Assembly: GCA_963663605.2 (NCBI GenBank) | Contig: CAXXVF010000002.1 | Location: forward strand, 558,001-622,000 | Source: Sporobacter sp963663605 | GTDB lineage: Bacteria; Bacillota; Clostridia; Oscillospirales; Oscillospiraceae | Direction: 5' to 3' | DNA: 64,000 bases | Part shown: in pieces, positions 22,882 through 32,137 of the stretch | How positions within the stretch are numbered: the first letter of the stretch is position 1 | Layout of the letters: each line of letters opens with the position of its first letter | Translations under genes and position numbers: made by a program | The notes under the pieces: model-generated | Databases searched by the model: none | The model's input: the letters and a program-made list of their open reading frames with translations, nothing else | What the model was told of the DNA's origin: nothing

Positions 22882-24213
22882 TCACTTAAATCTCCTGAGC
22901 TTGCAGATAAAAAAGCCGTCCGTCCCATGGATATGCGGCCAGAGCGTTGTCATGCCCGTTTCCGCCGCGCCGGCCGGCCCCGGCAGGCAAAAAGCTTCGG
23001 GCCTGAAGCTGTCGGTTTCCGCCAGAAAAGCCTCGGCTACATCCTCGTTTTCGCTTTTTAACAGCGTACACGTCGAGTATATAAGCACGCCGCCCGGCTT
23101 GACGTAACGTGACAGATTCATCAGTATCTGAAGCTGAAGCTTCGGCAGCGTATTGAGCTCCTCCGGATTTTTATACCGGATCTCAGGCTTCTTCCTTATA
23201 ACGCCGAGTCCGGAGCACGGCACGTCGGCTATAACCGCGTCTGCCTGAGCAAACAGGCCCTCGTCCGGTTCCCGCGCGTCCTTGAGCCGTGTTTCGACAC
23301 TATTAAGGCCAAGCCTGTCCGCGCCGTCTTTTATCCGCTGCATCTTCTTCTCACGGATATCGCAGGCGATCAGCCGCCCGCGGTCTTCCATCCGGATGGC
23401 TGCTGTAAAGGTCTTCCCGCCCGGCGCGGCGCAGCCGTCTATTACGAACATGCCCGGTTTAATATCCGCCGCCGTTACCGCAAGCGCGGCCGCCGGATCT
23501 TGGATGTATATCCAGCCTTCACGAAAAGCCTCATGCCTGTCAAGCCGGTGTAAGCTTCCTGCCTCCAGGCAGTTGTCAAGCCAGGGATGCGCGCGCGCAT
23601 CCGCCTTCGCTTCGTTCAGAGACGTTATTGCCGCCTGTGCGTCTGCTTTGAGCGTGTTGACCATTGCCGTTATGCCGCTCGGTTCGTTATCGGCTTTAAG
23701 CAGCGTCTCGGCGCCGCCGGTGCCGAGCCTGTCGATAAACGACCGGACGAGCCACTCCGGATGACTGTATAATAAGGAAAGCCTTTCGGGTTCTGTGTTT
23801 GCCCGGACAGGCGGAAGTTTTTCGCGATTAGCCGATATCTTCCGAAGCACGGCGTTCGTAAACGCGGACGCGCGCGGGTTGGCAAACCGTTTTACCAACT
23901 CAACGCCTTCGTTGACGGCGGCGTTTACTGGTATTTTCGACAGAAAAACAAGCTGGTAAACCGTCAGGCGCAAAATATTGAGTACCTGCGGCTGCATTTT
24001 AAAAAGCTTTACGGATGAGAACGATGCGATATAGTAATCGCACAGCGACAGATTCTGTACGACGCCGTAAAAAATGCGCGAGGCCAGCGCGGCTTCCCTG
24101 TCATTTAGGTTCTCTCTGATTAGAACGCTGTTTAAGACGGCGTCCGTCCAGACGCCTGTTTTTCTATGTGCCGAAAGGGCCTTGAACGCAGCCTCCCGCG
24201 CTGTCATCGTCAT
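22882..24213 (-). CDS. rsmB: 16S rRNA m5C967 methyltransferase RsmB
   Basis: 443 residues. An N-terminal NusB-like RNA-binding domain (about 1-145) precedes the SAM methylase domain with the catalytic pair: Cys in DVPCSGLGVIRKKPEI and Cys in IYSTCTLLKSEN. The SAM-binding DGCAAPGGKTF lies near residue 260. Translation is coupled with fmt by an ATGA overlap (24210-24213). Confidence 0.97.
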   Translation of the reverse strand: MTMTAREAAFKALSAHRKTGVWTDAVLNSVLIRENLNDREAALASRIFYGVVQNLSLCDYYIASFSSVKLFKMQPQVLNILRLTVYQLVFLSKIPVNAAVNEGVELVKRFANPRASAFTNAVLRKISANREKLPPVRANTEPERLSLLYSHPEWLVRSFIDRLGTGGAETLLKADNEPSGITAMVNTLKADAQAAITSLNEAKADARAHPWLDNCLEAGSLHRLDRHEAFREGWIYIQDPAAALAVTAADIKPGMFVIDGCAAPGGKTFTAAIRMEDRGRLIACDIREKKMQRIKDGADRLGLNSVETRLKDAREPDEGLFAQADAVIADVPCSGLGVIRKKPEIRYKNPEELNTLPKLQLQILMNLSRYVKPGGVLIYSTCTLLKSENEDVAEAFLAETDSFRPEAFCLPGPAGAAETGMTTLWPHIHGTDGFFICKLRRFK

Positions 24214-25118
24214 AATGGGTGTCCTCTCAAATAATCCTGAGCGCGCATTTTTTTCCCGCCCGGCGCCTGCAGCTCATGTATCACGACCGTGCCGTCACGG
24301 CACGCCATAACGACGCCTTCCTCACCGGCGCGCAGCAGTGTTCCGGGTGCGTTGCCTGTCTTGTCGTCCGTGGCGGAGGCCTTGAATATCTTGAATGTTA
24401 TGCCGCCGATTTCAGCCGTCGCTGCCGGCCACGGGTTGAGCCCGCGAATCTGGCACAATATATCACGCGGGAGCTTATTCCAGTCTATCGGGGACATCTG
24501 TTTGGTCAGCGGCGGGGCGTACGTTGCGTCGGCGTCGTTTTGTTTCGTGCGTCCGGCTTCCCCGTTTGTTATATCCGCAACCGTTTCGCCGAGGAGTTCC
24601 GCGCCCAGCGCCGCAAGCCTTTCATAAAGCGCTCCTGCGGTCTCCTCTTCCCCGATCCGCGTTTTTTTGATTTTTATGATATCGCCTGCGTCCATGGCTT
24701 CGGCCATATACATGGACGTCACGCCCGTTTCCTTCTCGCCGTTCAATACGGCCCATTGGACGGGTGCAGCGCCCCGGTATTTCGGCAGTATTGAACCGTG
24801 TATGTTGACGCAGCCCAGCTCTGGAAGCTGTAATATCTCCTTCGGCAAAAGCTTGCCGTACGCCACGACGGCAATGAGATCCGGATTCAGGCGCTTCAAT
24901 GTATCCAGCGCCTCCCCGTCCTTCAGCGTCCACGGCTGGTACACCGGCGTTGACCGGCTTATCGCAAGCTCCTTTACAGGGCTTTGCTTTTTTTTCATCC
25001 CGCGGTTTTTCGGTTTGTCCGGCTGCGTGAAAACGCCGCAGACGTTAAGGCCGTCGTTGTAGAGACGCTTAAGAGATTTTTGGGCAAAATTGGGCGTGCC
25101 CATAAAGACGATTCTCAT
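24210..25118 (-). CDS. fmt: methionyl-tRNA formyltransferase
   Basis: 302 residues, usual length about 310. Formyl-transferase motifs: MRIVFMGTPNFAQKSLKRL, HGSILPKYRGAAPVQWAVLN with the catalytic Asn/His region, and TGVTSMYMAEAMDAGDI. The C-terminal OB-like domain has INPWPAA-like (LNPWPAATAEI). It adds a formyl group to Met-tRNA for translation start and pairs functionally with def. It overlaps def and rsmB by four bases each. Confidence 0.97.
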   Translation of the reverse strand: MRIVFMGTPNFAQKSLKRLYNDGLNVCGVFTQPDKPKNRGMKKKQSPVKELAISRSTPVYQPWTLKDGEALDTLKRLNPDLIAVVAYGKLLPKEILQLPELGCVNIHGSILPKYRGAAPVQWAVLNGEKETGVTSMYMAEAMDAGDIIKIKKTRIGEEETAGALYERLAALGAELLGETVADITNGEAGRTKQNDADATYAPPLTKQMSPIDWNKLPRDILCQIRGLNPWPAATAEIGGITFKIFKASATDDKTGNAPGTLLRAGEEGVVMACRDGTVVIHELQAPGGKKMRAQDYLRGHPL

Positions 25119-25657
25119 AACTCCTTTTTCTGCTCCCTGTCGTTTTCTTCGTCATCGTGGCCGAACATTTCCTCAAGCTCTTCCGGCGACAATATCTTGT
25201 CCGCGACCGACGGGAACAATATCCCGTCCAGATGATTGATTTCGTGGCAGAACGCCCTGGCCGTCAGCGCCGAGCCCCACACTTCAAACGGCTTCCCGTT
25301 TCTGTCCTGCGCCTTTACCCGCACCATATCCGGCCGTTTGACGATGCCGTACACCCCGGGTATACTCAGGCAGCCCTCCGGGCCGATCTGTTCGCCCGAC
25401 TGGGCGACGATCTCCGGGTTTATAAGCTCAATGAGCTGTTCTTCCGGCGGCAGGTCATCTTTGTTTGTATCCAAAACAAGAACGACGCGCCGCAGAATGC
25501 CGACCTGCGGTGCGGCCAGGCCGACGCCGTCGGCGTGCAGGATCGTTTCACGCATATCGTCTATGAGTTGATGTAAACGGGTATTGAAGTCTGTGACTGC
25601 GCGGCATTTTTTATTGAGAACCGGGTCGCCTTCCGTAACGATATTCCTTAAAGCCAT
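25115..25657 (-). CDS. def: peptide deformylase
   Basis: 180 residues from ATG 25657 (GAGAGGAATC upstream), extending no further as the upstream in-frame residues are not conserved. Motif 1 GVGLAAPQVG, motif 2 EGCLS, and motif 3 HEINHLDGILF hold the metal Cys and two His. Removes the formyl group from new proteins. An acidic tail (EELEEMFGHDDEEN...) is longer than usual. Overlaps fmt. Confidence 0.97.
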   Translation of the reverse strand: MALRNIVTEGDPVLNKKCRAVTDFNTRLHQLIDDMRETILHADGVGLAAPQVGILRRVVLVLDTNKDDLPPEEQLIELINPEIVAQSGEQIGPEGCLSIPGVYGIVKRPDMVRVKAQDRNGKPFEVWGSALTARAFCHEINHLDGILFPSVADKILSPEELEEMFGHDDEENDREQKKEL

Positions 25658-25716
25658 TTTGCTGATTCCTCTCTGTTTAGATTGGGTTTCCGGACGAACT
25701 TTCAAAAAGCAGCCTG

Positions 25717-27957
25717 CTATATATCGTAAGGATCTGCGTCCGCATAGACGTGCAGGCCCTTGAATTCCCTGTCTTTAAAAAACGCTCTTTCCACGTGCGC
25801 CGCCGTATCGCGGATACGGCGTGACGTCTTGCAGCTTAAAAGTATCCTGTACCGGTAACGGTTATTGACCCTGGCAACGGACGCGGGCGCCGGTCCCAGG
25901 ATACTCAGGTCCTCTATATCACTCAAATAACCGGCGAGCGCCCTGCGCAGTCTTTGGCAGCCTTCCAATACCGCCGTTTCCTCCTGCCCGGATACCGTAA
26001 GCGCAATGAGGTCTTTTATCGGCGGGCTGTTTGAAAACTGCCGAAGCTCGATCTCGCGTATATAGAAACTGTAGTAATCCTGATTTGCCGCCATTGTGAT
26101 GACCGCGTTTTTCGGCGTAAACGTCTGTATAACGGCCCGTCCGGGCTTTGATCCCCTGCCTGACCGCCCGACGACCTGCGTGATCAGGCTGAACGCGCGT
26201 TCATGCGCTCGGTAATCGCCGACATACAGCATCTGGTCCGCGGATAAAACGCCAACGAGCGTGACATTTTCAAAATCAAGTCCCTTTGCGACCATCTGCG
26301 TCCCGAGCAGGATTGGGACTTTTTTGTCACGAAAGCGCGTCAAAAGCTCCTCATGAGATTTTTTCATCGTCACCGTGTCGGTATCCATTCGGATGATCCC
26401 GACTCCCGGTAAAAGCGTTTTAAGCTCTTCCTCGGCCTTCTGCGTACCGGCACCGACAAATTTGAGCTTACCGGAACATTCCGGGCAGTCATCGCGCAGC
26501 GGCTCGGAATATCCGCAGTAGTGGCACATGAGCCGGCGGTTGGCCGAGTGATATGTCATTGAGACGCTGCAGCGCGGGCACTCGAACGTAAACCCGCATT
26601 CACCGCAGGCGATGAGCGTGCTCGCGCCCCGCCGGTTTATAAACAGGATGCTCTGCTCGCCGCGCTCTATGTTCTCTTTCAGTTCCCGCAGCAGCATGGA
26701 ACTGACCGTCGTGCCGTTGCCGTTTTGCAGCTCCTTTTTCATATCGGCGATCAATACGTCCGGCAGGGCCCTTTCATTATACCTGTTTTCTATGCGAAAA
26801 AGCTTATACTTTCCTGTCGAAGCGTTGTACATACTTTCAACGGAAGGCGTAGCCGAACCTAAAAGCAGAAGCGCTCCGGATGCTACGCAGCGATATTTGG
26901 CGACATCACGCGCATGGTAACGCGGACTGTTTTCGGACTTATACGTGTGTTCCTGTTCCTCGTCGATGATGATAAGACCCAGATTATTGACAGGCGCAAA
27001 AACAGCCGAACGCGTACCGACGACAACGTGGACAGACCCGGAACGGATGCGCTTCCATTCATCATACCGCTCGCCTATGCCGAGCGCGGAATGCAGCACC
27101 GCTATGCTGTCGCCGAAGTAGGCGGCAAACGTAGCGATGAGCTGCGGCGTCAGCGCAATCTCAGGTACCAATACGATCGCGTCCCGGCCGCTCTCCAGCG
27201 TTTTCTCGATGAGCTTTATATAAACGGACGTTTTTCCGCTTCCCGTAACGCCGTATAGCAGCGCGGCGTTCGCAGCGTCTTTTTCCAGCAGCTTCAACAG
27301 CCCTTCAAAAACAGACTGCTGCACGTCGTTTAGGACGACGGGGCCGTCCGACGGCGCGGCGTTTATTTCCGGCCTTCTGAAAACCTCTCGTTCCTCGAAC
27401 GCAATAAGGCCGAGCGATCGCAGACGGTTGACGCTTGAACGCGACGCGCCTGTGAAATACAGGATCTCCTGTATTGAAGCGCTCCCGATCTGCGACAGCA
27501 GATCGAGTATATTTGCCTGCTGCGGCGCTTTGCGGCGCTTGCTTCCCGCAAGTATGAGCGCCTCTTCGGCCGGGATGGCCAGCTCGGCCATCGTAACGGT
27601 CTTGTCGCCGAGCCTTCTCCCGCCTTCCTTAAACCACATGCCGGACGGCAGCATCGCTTTAACGGCGTCATAGACCGTGCAGAAAAAACGGTCGCTCATC
27701 CAAAGCGCGAGCTTCATCTGATCCGGCGACAGTACGGGCGACGCGTCGAGCACCGACTCGATGCATTTGAGCTCGGCGTAATCGCTCGTTTCCGAAACGG
27801 ACAAAACAATCGCTTCACTGCGTCTGTTGCCCCTGCCGAAGGGAACGACGACGCGTACGCCGATTATGACGTTTTCGGCCAGGTTTTCCGGAATTCTGTA
27901 ATCATACGGCTTGTCTATATGATAGGCCGCGGACGCGACCGCCAGTTTTGCGACCAC
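25717..27957 (-). CDS. priA: primosomal helicase PriA
   Basis: 746 residues from a GTG start after AAGGGGG. An N-terminal DNA-binding domain is followed by the DEAH-type helicase with GVTGSGKTSVY and DEEQEHTYKSE. The zinc-binding cluster CGECGFTFECPRCSVSMTYH plus MCHYCGYSEPLRDDCPEC is intact, and the C-terminal helicase lobe has QVVGRSGRG. It restarts stalled replication forks. Usually coaBC lies between rpoZ and priA in Bacillus; here it is absent. Confidence 0.97.
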   Translation of the reverse strand: MVAKLAVASAAYHIDKPYDYRIPENLAENVIIGVRVVVPFGRGNRRSEAIVLSVSETSDYAELKCIESVLDASPVLSPDQMKLALWMSDRFFCTVYDAVKAMLPSGMWFKEGGRRLGDKTVTMAELAIPAEEALILAGSKRRKAPQQANILDLLSQIGSASIQEILYFTGASRSSVNRLRSLGLIAFEEREVFRRPEINAAPSDGPVVLNDVQQSVFEGLLKLLEKDAANAALLYGVTGSGKTSVYIKLIEKTLESGRDAIVLVPEIALTPQLIATFAAYFGDSIAVLHSALGIGERYDEWKRIRSGSVHVVVGTRSAVFAPVNNLGLIIIDEEQEHTYKSENSPRYHARDVAKYRCVASGALLLLGSATPSVESMYNASTGKYKLFRIENRYNERALPDVLIADMKKELQNGNGTTVSSMLLRELKENIERGEQSILFINRRGASTLIACGECGFTFECPRCSVSMTYHSANRRLMCHYCGYSEPLRDDCPECSGKLKFVGAGTQKAEEELKTLLPGVGIIRMDTDTVTMKKSHEELLTRFRDKKVPILLGTQMVAKGLDFENVTLVGVLSADQMLYVGDYRAHERAFSLITQVVGRSGRGSKPGRAVIQTFTPKNAVITMAANQDYYSFYIREIELRQFSNSPPIKDLIALTVSGQEETAVLEGCQRLRRALAGYLSDIEDLSILGPAPASVARVNNRYRYRILLSCKTSRRIRDTAAHVERAFFKDREFKGLHVYADADPYDI

Positions 27958-28037
27958 ACCGTCAGCCCCCTTAAGCCGTTATCGTTGGCCGTCCGTTATA
28001 ACGGACTTCTTTTTAACGTTTTAATTTTACGAAAGTT

Positions 28038-28066
28038 CAGTGTAAGACATTTTAAGTCTTACACTG
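28038..28066. repeat. 11-bp-arm inverted repeat between priA and rpoZ
   Basis: CAGTGTAAGAC (28038-28048), ATTTTAA, GTCTTACACTG (28056-28066), perfectly symmetric. No T run follows on either strand. Function unknown; it may be an RNA stem or a binding site. Confidence 0.5.
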
Positions 28067-28080
28067 CAGGCTGCCAATTT

Positions 28081-28113
28081 TTAGACAAAGGTATCGAAGA
28101 TACCTTTGTCTAA
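28081..28113. repeat. 15-bp-arm inverted repeat after rpoZ
   Basis: TTAGACAAAGGTATC, GAA, GATACCTTTGTCTAA, a strong hairpin six bases past the rpoZ stop. It lacks a T run on the minus strand, so it may act as an mRNA stabiliser or weak terminator. Confidence 0.5.
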
Positions 28114-28118
28114 TATTC

Positions 28119-28319
28119 TCAGCAGGGTATGTCGTATTTTATATTCATATCGCCTGCGGCGATCTCCTCGATAGCCGATGACACGGGTTTTTTCTCCGGC
28201 GGTTCTCCGGACTGTTCGGCATTCATGGCGATCTCCCGCGCCCGCTGGGCGATGATGTTAACGAGCATATATCGGCTGTTGACCTGCCTGAGCAGATCGG
28301 ATAACGAAGGGTATAACAT
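28119..28319 (-). CDS. rpoZ: RNA polymerase omega subunit
   Basis: 66 residues, the usual size. The pattern MLYPSLSDLLRQVNSRYMLV followed by NIIAQRAREIAMNAE, then KKPVSSAIEEIAAGDM, matches omega, which aids assembly of beta-prime. It sits in the standard remA-gmk-rpoZ-priA order. No other gene is likely in the 160 bases to priA. Confidence 0.93.
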   Translation of the reverse strand: MLYPSLSDLLRQVNSRYMLVNIIAQRAREIAMNAEQSGEPPEKKPVSSAIEEIAAGDMNIKYDIPC

Positions 28320-28354
28320 TGAAAAACGCTCCTTTAAACTGATTGTCTGCAGCT

Positions 28355-28954
28355 TTATTTGTCCATTGACAAATGGCCGCAGTCCGGGTTCTCCCGGCTC
28401 ATGATGTTTATGATCTCCCGCGCCGCCTTGTCGACGCAGTCGTTGACGATAATATAGTCATAGCGGTCCTTTTCCGCCATTTCCGCTTTTGCTCGCTCCA
28501 TGCGCTTTAGGATCTTTTCCTCCGGATCGGTCCCCCGCTGCCACAGCCTGCGTTCCAGCTCATTAAGGCTCGGCGGGACGATAAATATTGTAACGGCTTC
28601 CGGCATAGCTTTTTTGACCTGCTTGCAGCCCTGCACGTCGATATCCAGGATGATATCGCTGCCGTAGCCGATATGCTCCAAAACCGGTTTTTTTGGCGTC
28701 CCGTAGAAGTTGCCGACATATTCGGCGTATTCGAGCAGGTCGTCGCTGCCGATAAGCTCCCTGAACTTATCGTGCGTCAAAAAGCGATAGGACGTACCGT
28801 CCGTCTCGCCGGTTCTCGGCGCACGCGTCGTCGCCGATACCGAAAAAAACAGGTCGCTGCGAAGCTCCATGATCCGCTTTATAACGGTGCTTTTCCCGGT
28901 GCCGGACGGCGCCGATATAATAAAGACCCTTCCGCTTGGCTTATCCTTCATCAT
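28355..28954 (-). CDS. gmk: guanylate kinase
   Basis: 199 residues. P-loop SAPSGTGKSTVIKR near residue 14, the GMP-binding RAPRTGETDGTSYRF with the conserved Arg/Tyr pattern, and DIDVQGCKQV. Phosphorylates GMP to GDP. Its start lies inside the 3' end of remA (overlap of 14 bases), so the two are translated together. Confidence 0.97.
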   Translation of the reverse strand: MMKDKPSGRVFIISAPSGTGKSTVIKRIMELRSDLFFSVSATTRAPRTGETDGTSYRFLTHDKFRELIGSDDLLEYAEYVGNFYGTPKKPVLEHIGYGSDIILDIDVQGCKQVKKAMPEAVTIFIVPPSLNELERRLWQRGTDPEEKILKRMERAKAEMAEKDRYDYIIVNDCVDKAAREIINIMSRENPDCGHLSMDK

Positions 28955-29216
28955 CCGGGACCTCCGGCGTCTCCTGTTCGTTTTTCGTGCCCAGCCTGCC
29001 GGCGACTGTTTCCGGCTGTATGGCCGACAAGATGATATATCCGCAGTCCGTAATGATAACGGCGCGCGTACGCCGTCCGTAAGTCGCGTCGATCAGCTGG
29101 CCCTTTTCACGGGCGTCGGTGATGATGCGCTTGATCGGCGCCGATTCGGGGCTGACGACCGCAATGAGCCGGCCCGCTGAAACCATGTTGCCGAAGCCTA
29201 TATTGATCAGTTTCAT
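28941..29216 (-). CDS. remA: RemA-family DNA-binding regulator (DUF370)
   Basis: 91 residues: MKLINIGFGNMVSAGRLIAV, VSPESAPIKRIITDAREKGQ, and DATYGRRTRAVIITDCGYII. These are hallmarks of RemA, which forms ring-shaped oligomers on DNA and activates matrix genes in Bacillus. The position between yicC and gmk is conserved. The C-terminal SAIQPETVAGRL is usual too. Targets here are unknown. Confidence 0.93.
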   Translation of the reverse strand: MKLINIGFGNMVSAGRLIAVVSPESAPIKRIITDAREKGQLIDATYGRRTRAVIITDCGYIILSAIQPETVAGRLGTKNEQETPEVPDDEG

Positions 29217-29227
29217 GAGACATACCC

Positions 29228-30106
29228 CTATTCTATATTTTGTGCCTGTTCCCTGATTTTTTCAATCTCGGCCTTCAGATCGACAACAATGCGCGCCATT
29301 TCGGCGTCATTGCCCTTTGAACCGATCGTATTGGCTTCACGGTTGAGCTCCTGTATCAGGAAATCGAGCTTACGCCCCACCGGCGTACGGCTTTGAAGCA
29401 TTTGCCTCAGCTGCTCGATATGGCTTTTCAGGCGGACGGTCTCCTCGTTCACCGATACGCGGTCGGCGAATATCGCCGCCTCCATTAAGATCCGTGTTTC
29501 GTCAATGTCCTTGTTTTCAAGCACTTCCGCCATTTTTGTCTCCAGGCGCGTCCGATACTCTTCAACGCTTCTGGGTGAGCAGGCTTCCGCTTCCGACGTC
29601 AGACGCCCGATCGCCTCCAGACGGCGCAGGATATCGTCCGAGAGGTTCTTCCCTTCCCGTTCACGCATTTCGTTAAGGCCGTCCAAAGCCTGTTCCAAAA
29701 CGGCCCGCACGCCGTCGGCGAGCGCTTCTATATCCGTCTCGCTTTTTTCCAGTACCAGAACTTCCGGGAAACGTGACAGTTCGGAGGCGGTAACGGCATT
29801 TTTTAGCCCGTATTGCTTTACGAGTTCCTCCAGCGCCGAGACGTAGGCATCCGCCACCGGCTTGTTTATCCGGACGGAGACCGTATCGGCCTTCGACGTG
29901 TCGATACTTACGTAAACGTCTACCTTGCCGCGCGATATGGCGCGTGTCACGGCAGCCTTGAGCGCTTCCTCCATTGCCGCATAAACGCGCGGCATTTTTA
30001 TGGTGCAGTCGAGATACCGGTTATTGACGCTTTTGACCTCAACCGAGATATCGATGTCTCCGGACGCGCCCTTGGCGCTTCCGTAACCCGTCATGCTTTT
30101 TATCAT
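29228..30106 (-). CDS. yicC: YicC-family endoribonuclease-like protein
   Basis: 292 residues. N-terminal IKSMTGYGSAKGASGDIDIS and C-terminal PVGRKLDFLIQELNREANTI plus IVDLKAEIEKIREQAQNIE are the conserved YicC/YloC ends. YicC is linked to RNA degradation in E. coli. In Bacillus the equivalent yloC starts the remA-gmk operon, as here. Twelve bases separate it from remA. Confidence 0.95.
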   Translation of the reverse strand: MIKSMTGYGSAKGASGDIDISVEVKSVNNRYLDCTIKMPRVYAAMEEALKAAVTRAISRGKVDVYVSIDTSKADTVSVRINKPVADAYVSALEELVKQYGLKNAVTASELSRFPEVLVLEKSETDIEALADGVRAVLEQALDGLNEMREREGKNLSDDILRRLEAIGRLTSEAEACSPRSVEEYRTRLETKMAEVLENKDIDETRILMEAAIFADRVSVNEETVRLKSHIEQLRQMLQSRTPVGRKLDFLIQELNREANTIGSKGNDAEMARIVVDLKAEIEKIREQAQNIE

Positions 30107-30116
30107 ATTTCCCCCG

Positions 30117-30638
30117 TTACTTCCTGTCTTTTTTCAGATTCTTTGATATACGCGCGATATACAAACCAATCAGCTTTGTGAGCCCGATATCAAACAATAT
30201 GAACGCAATGTTGCCCAATGCGTAAATTATGAACACGTTTGTTTCCAGAATTTGCGCCTCAAACAGAAGTTTTCTGAAAATGAACCAGACAATCGTCAGC
30301 GAAACATTGAAAACGGCTATTTTAACCGCAAATGAAAAAACGGCTTTCCGAATCTTCTCCGCCAGGCTCTTAATAATAGGGTAATAACCGAAGAACAGCG
30401 CGAATAACAGTGCCGTCGTTTTGTCCGGAAGGATGAGCGCCGATAAAATACCGCTTCCGAAAAAAACGAATACGGCAGCGCCGATTCCGGATTCTATGAC
30501 TGCCGCCGTTGCAAAAAGCGAAGCTAACGCTATGATGCCCAGTCTTCCCGCCGGCAGAATGTTCGCCAGATATAAGAAGGAAACAGTAAGGGCCGTCAGT
30601 ACTGCCGACAGCGTGATCGTTCGTACTTTTCTGTCCAT
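30117..30638 (-). CDS. integral membrane protein, possibly ECF-S-like
   Basis: 173 residues with about five hydrophobic segments (for example TLSAVLTALTVSFLYLANIL and AAVFVFFGSGILSALILP) and a basic C terminus. The helical arrangement is like the substrate-binding S component of ECF transporters or a related small membrane protein, but I see no family-specific motif. It is 10 bases from yicC and two bases from the J-domain gene, so it is in the same transcript. Not recognised with confidence. Confidence 0.68.
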   Translation of the reverse strand: MDRKVRTITLSAVLTALTVSFLYLANILPAGRLGIIALASLFATAAVIESGIGAAVFVFFGSGILSALILPDKTTALLFALFFGYYPIIKSLAEKIRKAVFSFAVKIAVFNVSLTIVWFIFRKLLFEAQILETNVFIIYALGNIAFILFDIGLTKLIGLYIARISKNLKKDRK

Positions 30639-30640
30639 CG

Positions 30641-31231
30641 TCAGTAACAGTTACAGCATAAATTTGCGCACATCAGACCCGCGCAGATATCACAGGCGCT
30701 GCATCCGCCTGCCGTCTGATTGTAATTGTATCCGTAAGGGTTATAGGCCTGTCCGCCCTGTTCCATAAAGTTGAGCGCCTGCACGTATTCCTGATTGCCC
30801 GGCTCCATTGTAACAGCCGTCTGGAAATACCGTCTGGCCTCGTCCAGCCAGCCTTTTCTGTAGCACAGGCTTCCCATAAGGAAATTCCATTCCGCGTTAT
30901 GGTTTGACGCCCGGTTTAAAAGCTCCTCCGCCAGCTGAAGGTTCCCGGCATTGATGGCGGCGCGCACCTGGTTGAATTCCGCGCTTCCGCCCTGCCTGCG
31001 TGTGTAGCCGCCGGGATTGTATCCGCCGGAGCTGCCCCCGTTTCCGCGGTTTTTCGTGATTATATCGTACGCCTCGTTGATCTCCTTCATTTTTTCCTGA
31101 GCCAGATCAGCCAGCGGATTGTTGTGATAACTATCCGGGTGGTATTTGCGTACCAGCTCTCTGTAGGCCTTTTTTATTTCCTCGTCGGTTGCTGTCTGCT
31201 GTACGCCGAGTACACTGTACGGATCGTTCAT
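30641..31231 (-). CDS. J-domain protein with TPR-like region and cysteine-rich tail
   Basis: 196 residues. A DnaJ domain (about 1-65) with the catalytic HPD motif in KYHPDSYHNNP, then a Gly-rich linker (GGSSGGYNPGGY), a TPR-like helical region (about 85-160) and a final ACDICAGLMCANLCCNCY. A J-domain recruits DnaK to its substrates, while the TPRs may select clients. The eight-Cys end may bind metal. Clostridia often have such a small membrane-adjacent J-protein beside the DUF5685 gene. Partner unknown. Confidence 0.88.
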   Translation of the reverse strand: MNDPYSVLGVQQTATDEEIKKAYRELVRKYHPDSYHNNPLADLAQEKMKEINEAYDIITKNRGNGGSSGGYNPGGYTRRQGGSAEFNQVRAAINAGNLQLAEELLNRASNHNAEWNFLMGSLCYRKGWLDEARRYFQTAVTMEPGNQEYVQALNFMEQGGQAYNPYGYNYNQTAGGCSACDICAGLMCANLCCNCY

Positions 31232-31245
31232 ATATGTTTGTTCCT

Positions 31246-32124
31246 TTATCTTTGTTTTGTGTCGCCTTTCGTGTTCCAGGTGCCTTCCAATACGCGCCTT
31301 AACGCTTCCGGCATTCCGAGGTATATGATATTCCGCGTGATCGGCGACCAGGCGTTTTCGGTCAACAGCTCGTAAGCCGTGCCGATCATGTTTATGGAAT
31401 GCTTCAGCGTTATATCCAGCGTCCGTTTCGCCTCGTCGTTGAGATTACCGCCGCTGAGCTTAAAACGCCTTTGTACGGCGTTGTACCGGCCCGCGCGCGC
31501 GTCTTCCTTCAGGTCATTGATGGCGTCGAGCAGATAGATGAGGCGCCCTGTGTGGTATAACAGCTGCATAAGCGCGCGTCTTCTTGCTTCGTCCGGCGTT
31601 TTTTCGGCCAGAGCTGCCGTTATGGCGGCGAATTGATCCGCTGCTTCATCCAATGACGCGCCGGCTTCTTTTTCAAGGGTGGCGAGCCTTTCAAGCTTGT
31701 CCCGGACCGTCTGCACAAAATCCGGATGCTTTTTTGACGCTTTCTTATATGCCTTTCTTGTCAGAAGAGAAAACGCCCAGGCGCGTGTTTTCCCGAAGAA
31801 TCCCTCGTCGCTGACTGCGTCTTTGAGCTTCCACCAGGACAGTATAACGCTGTATCCGGCGCAGTCATAAAGCGCGTTTGTCGGCGCGCAGTAGTTCTTT
31901 TTCGTAATGGGGCTGACGGGGCACCGGCCGCGCAGGGCTTCCGGTTTTTCGTCCGCGTCCCACAAAAGCATAGAGAGAAACGTGAAGTCATAATTGAGGA
32001 AAAACCTCGAAACCGCGCCGTATTCGGTTTTCAGCGTGTGACACAGCGCGCAGTAGCAGGCTTTAAACTGCTCGAACTCCCGTACCTTAAGCTCATCCTT
32101 CAAGGGCCTTATATATCCGAACAT
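31246..32124 (-). CDS. DUF5685 family protein
   Basis: 292 residues. Start MFGYIRPLKDELKVREFEQF, then KACYCALCHTLKTEYGAVSR, and RGRCPVSPITKKNYCAPTNA, holding several Cys that suggest a metal site. Residues 150-240 form predicted helices. The N-terminal pattern matches a clostridial family of unknown function (DUF5685). It lies 14 bases before the J-domain gene, so they may work together. Confidence 0.82.
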   Translation of the reverse strand: MFGYIRPLKDELKVREFEQFKACYCALCHTLKTEYGAVSRFFLNYDFTFLSMLLWDADEKPEALRGRCPVSPITKKNYCAPTNALYDCAGYSVILSWWKLKDAVSDEGFFGKTRAWAFSLLTRKAYKKASKKHPDFVQTVRDKLERLATLEKEAGASLDEAADQFAAITAALAEKTPDEARRRALMQLLYHTGRLIYLLDAINDLKEDARAGRYNAVQRRFKLSGGNLNDEAKRTLDITLKHSINMIGTAYELLTENAWSPITRNIIYLGMPEALRRVLEGTWNTKGDTKQR

Positions 32125-32137
32125 ACCGACCTCGCCG

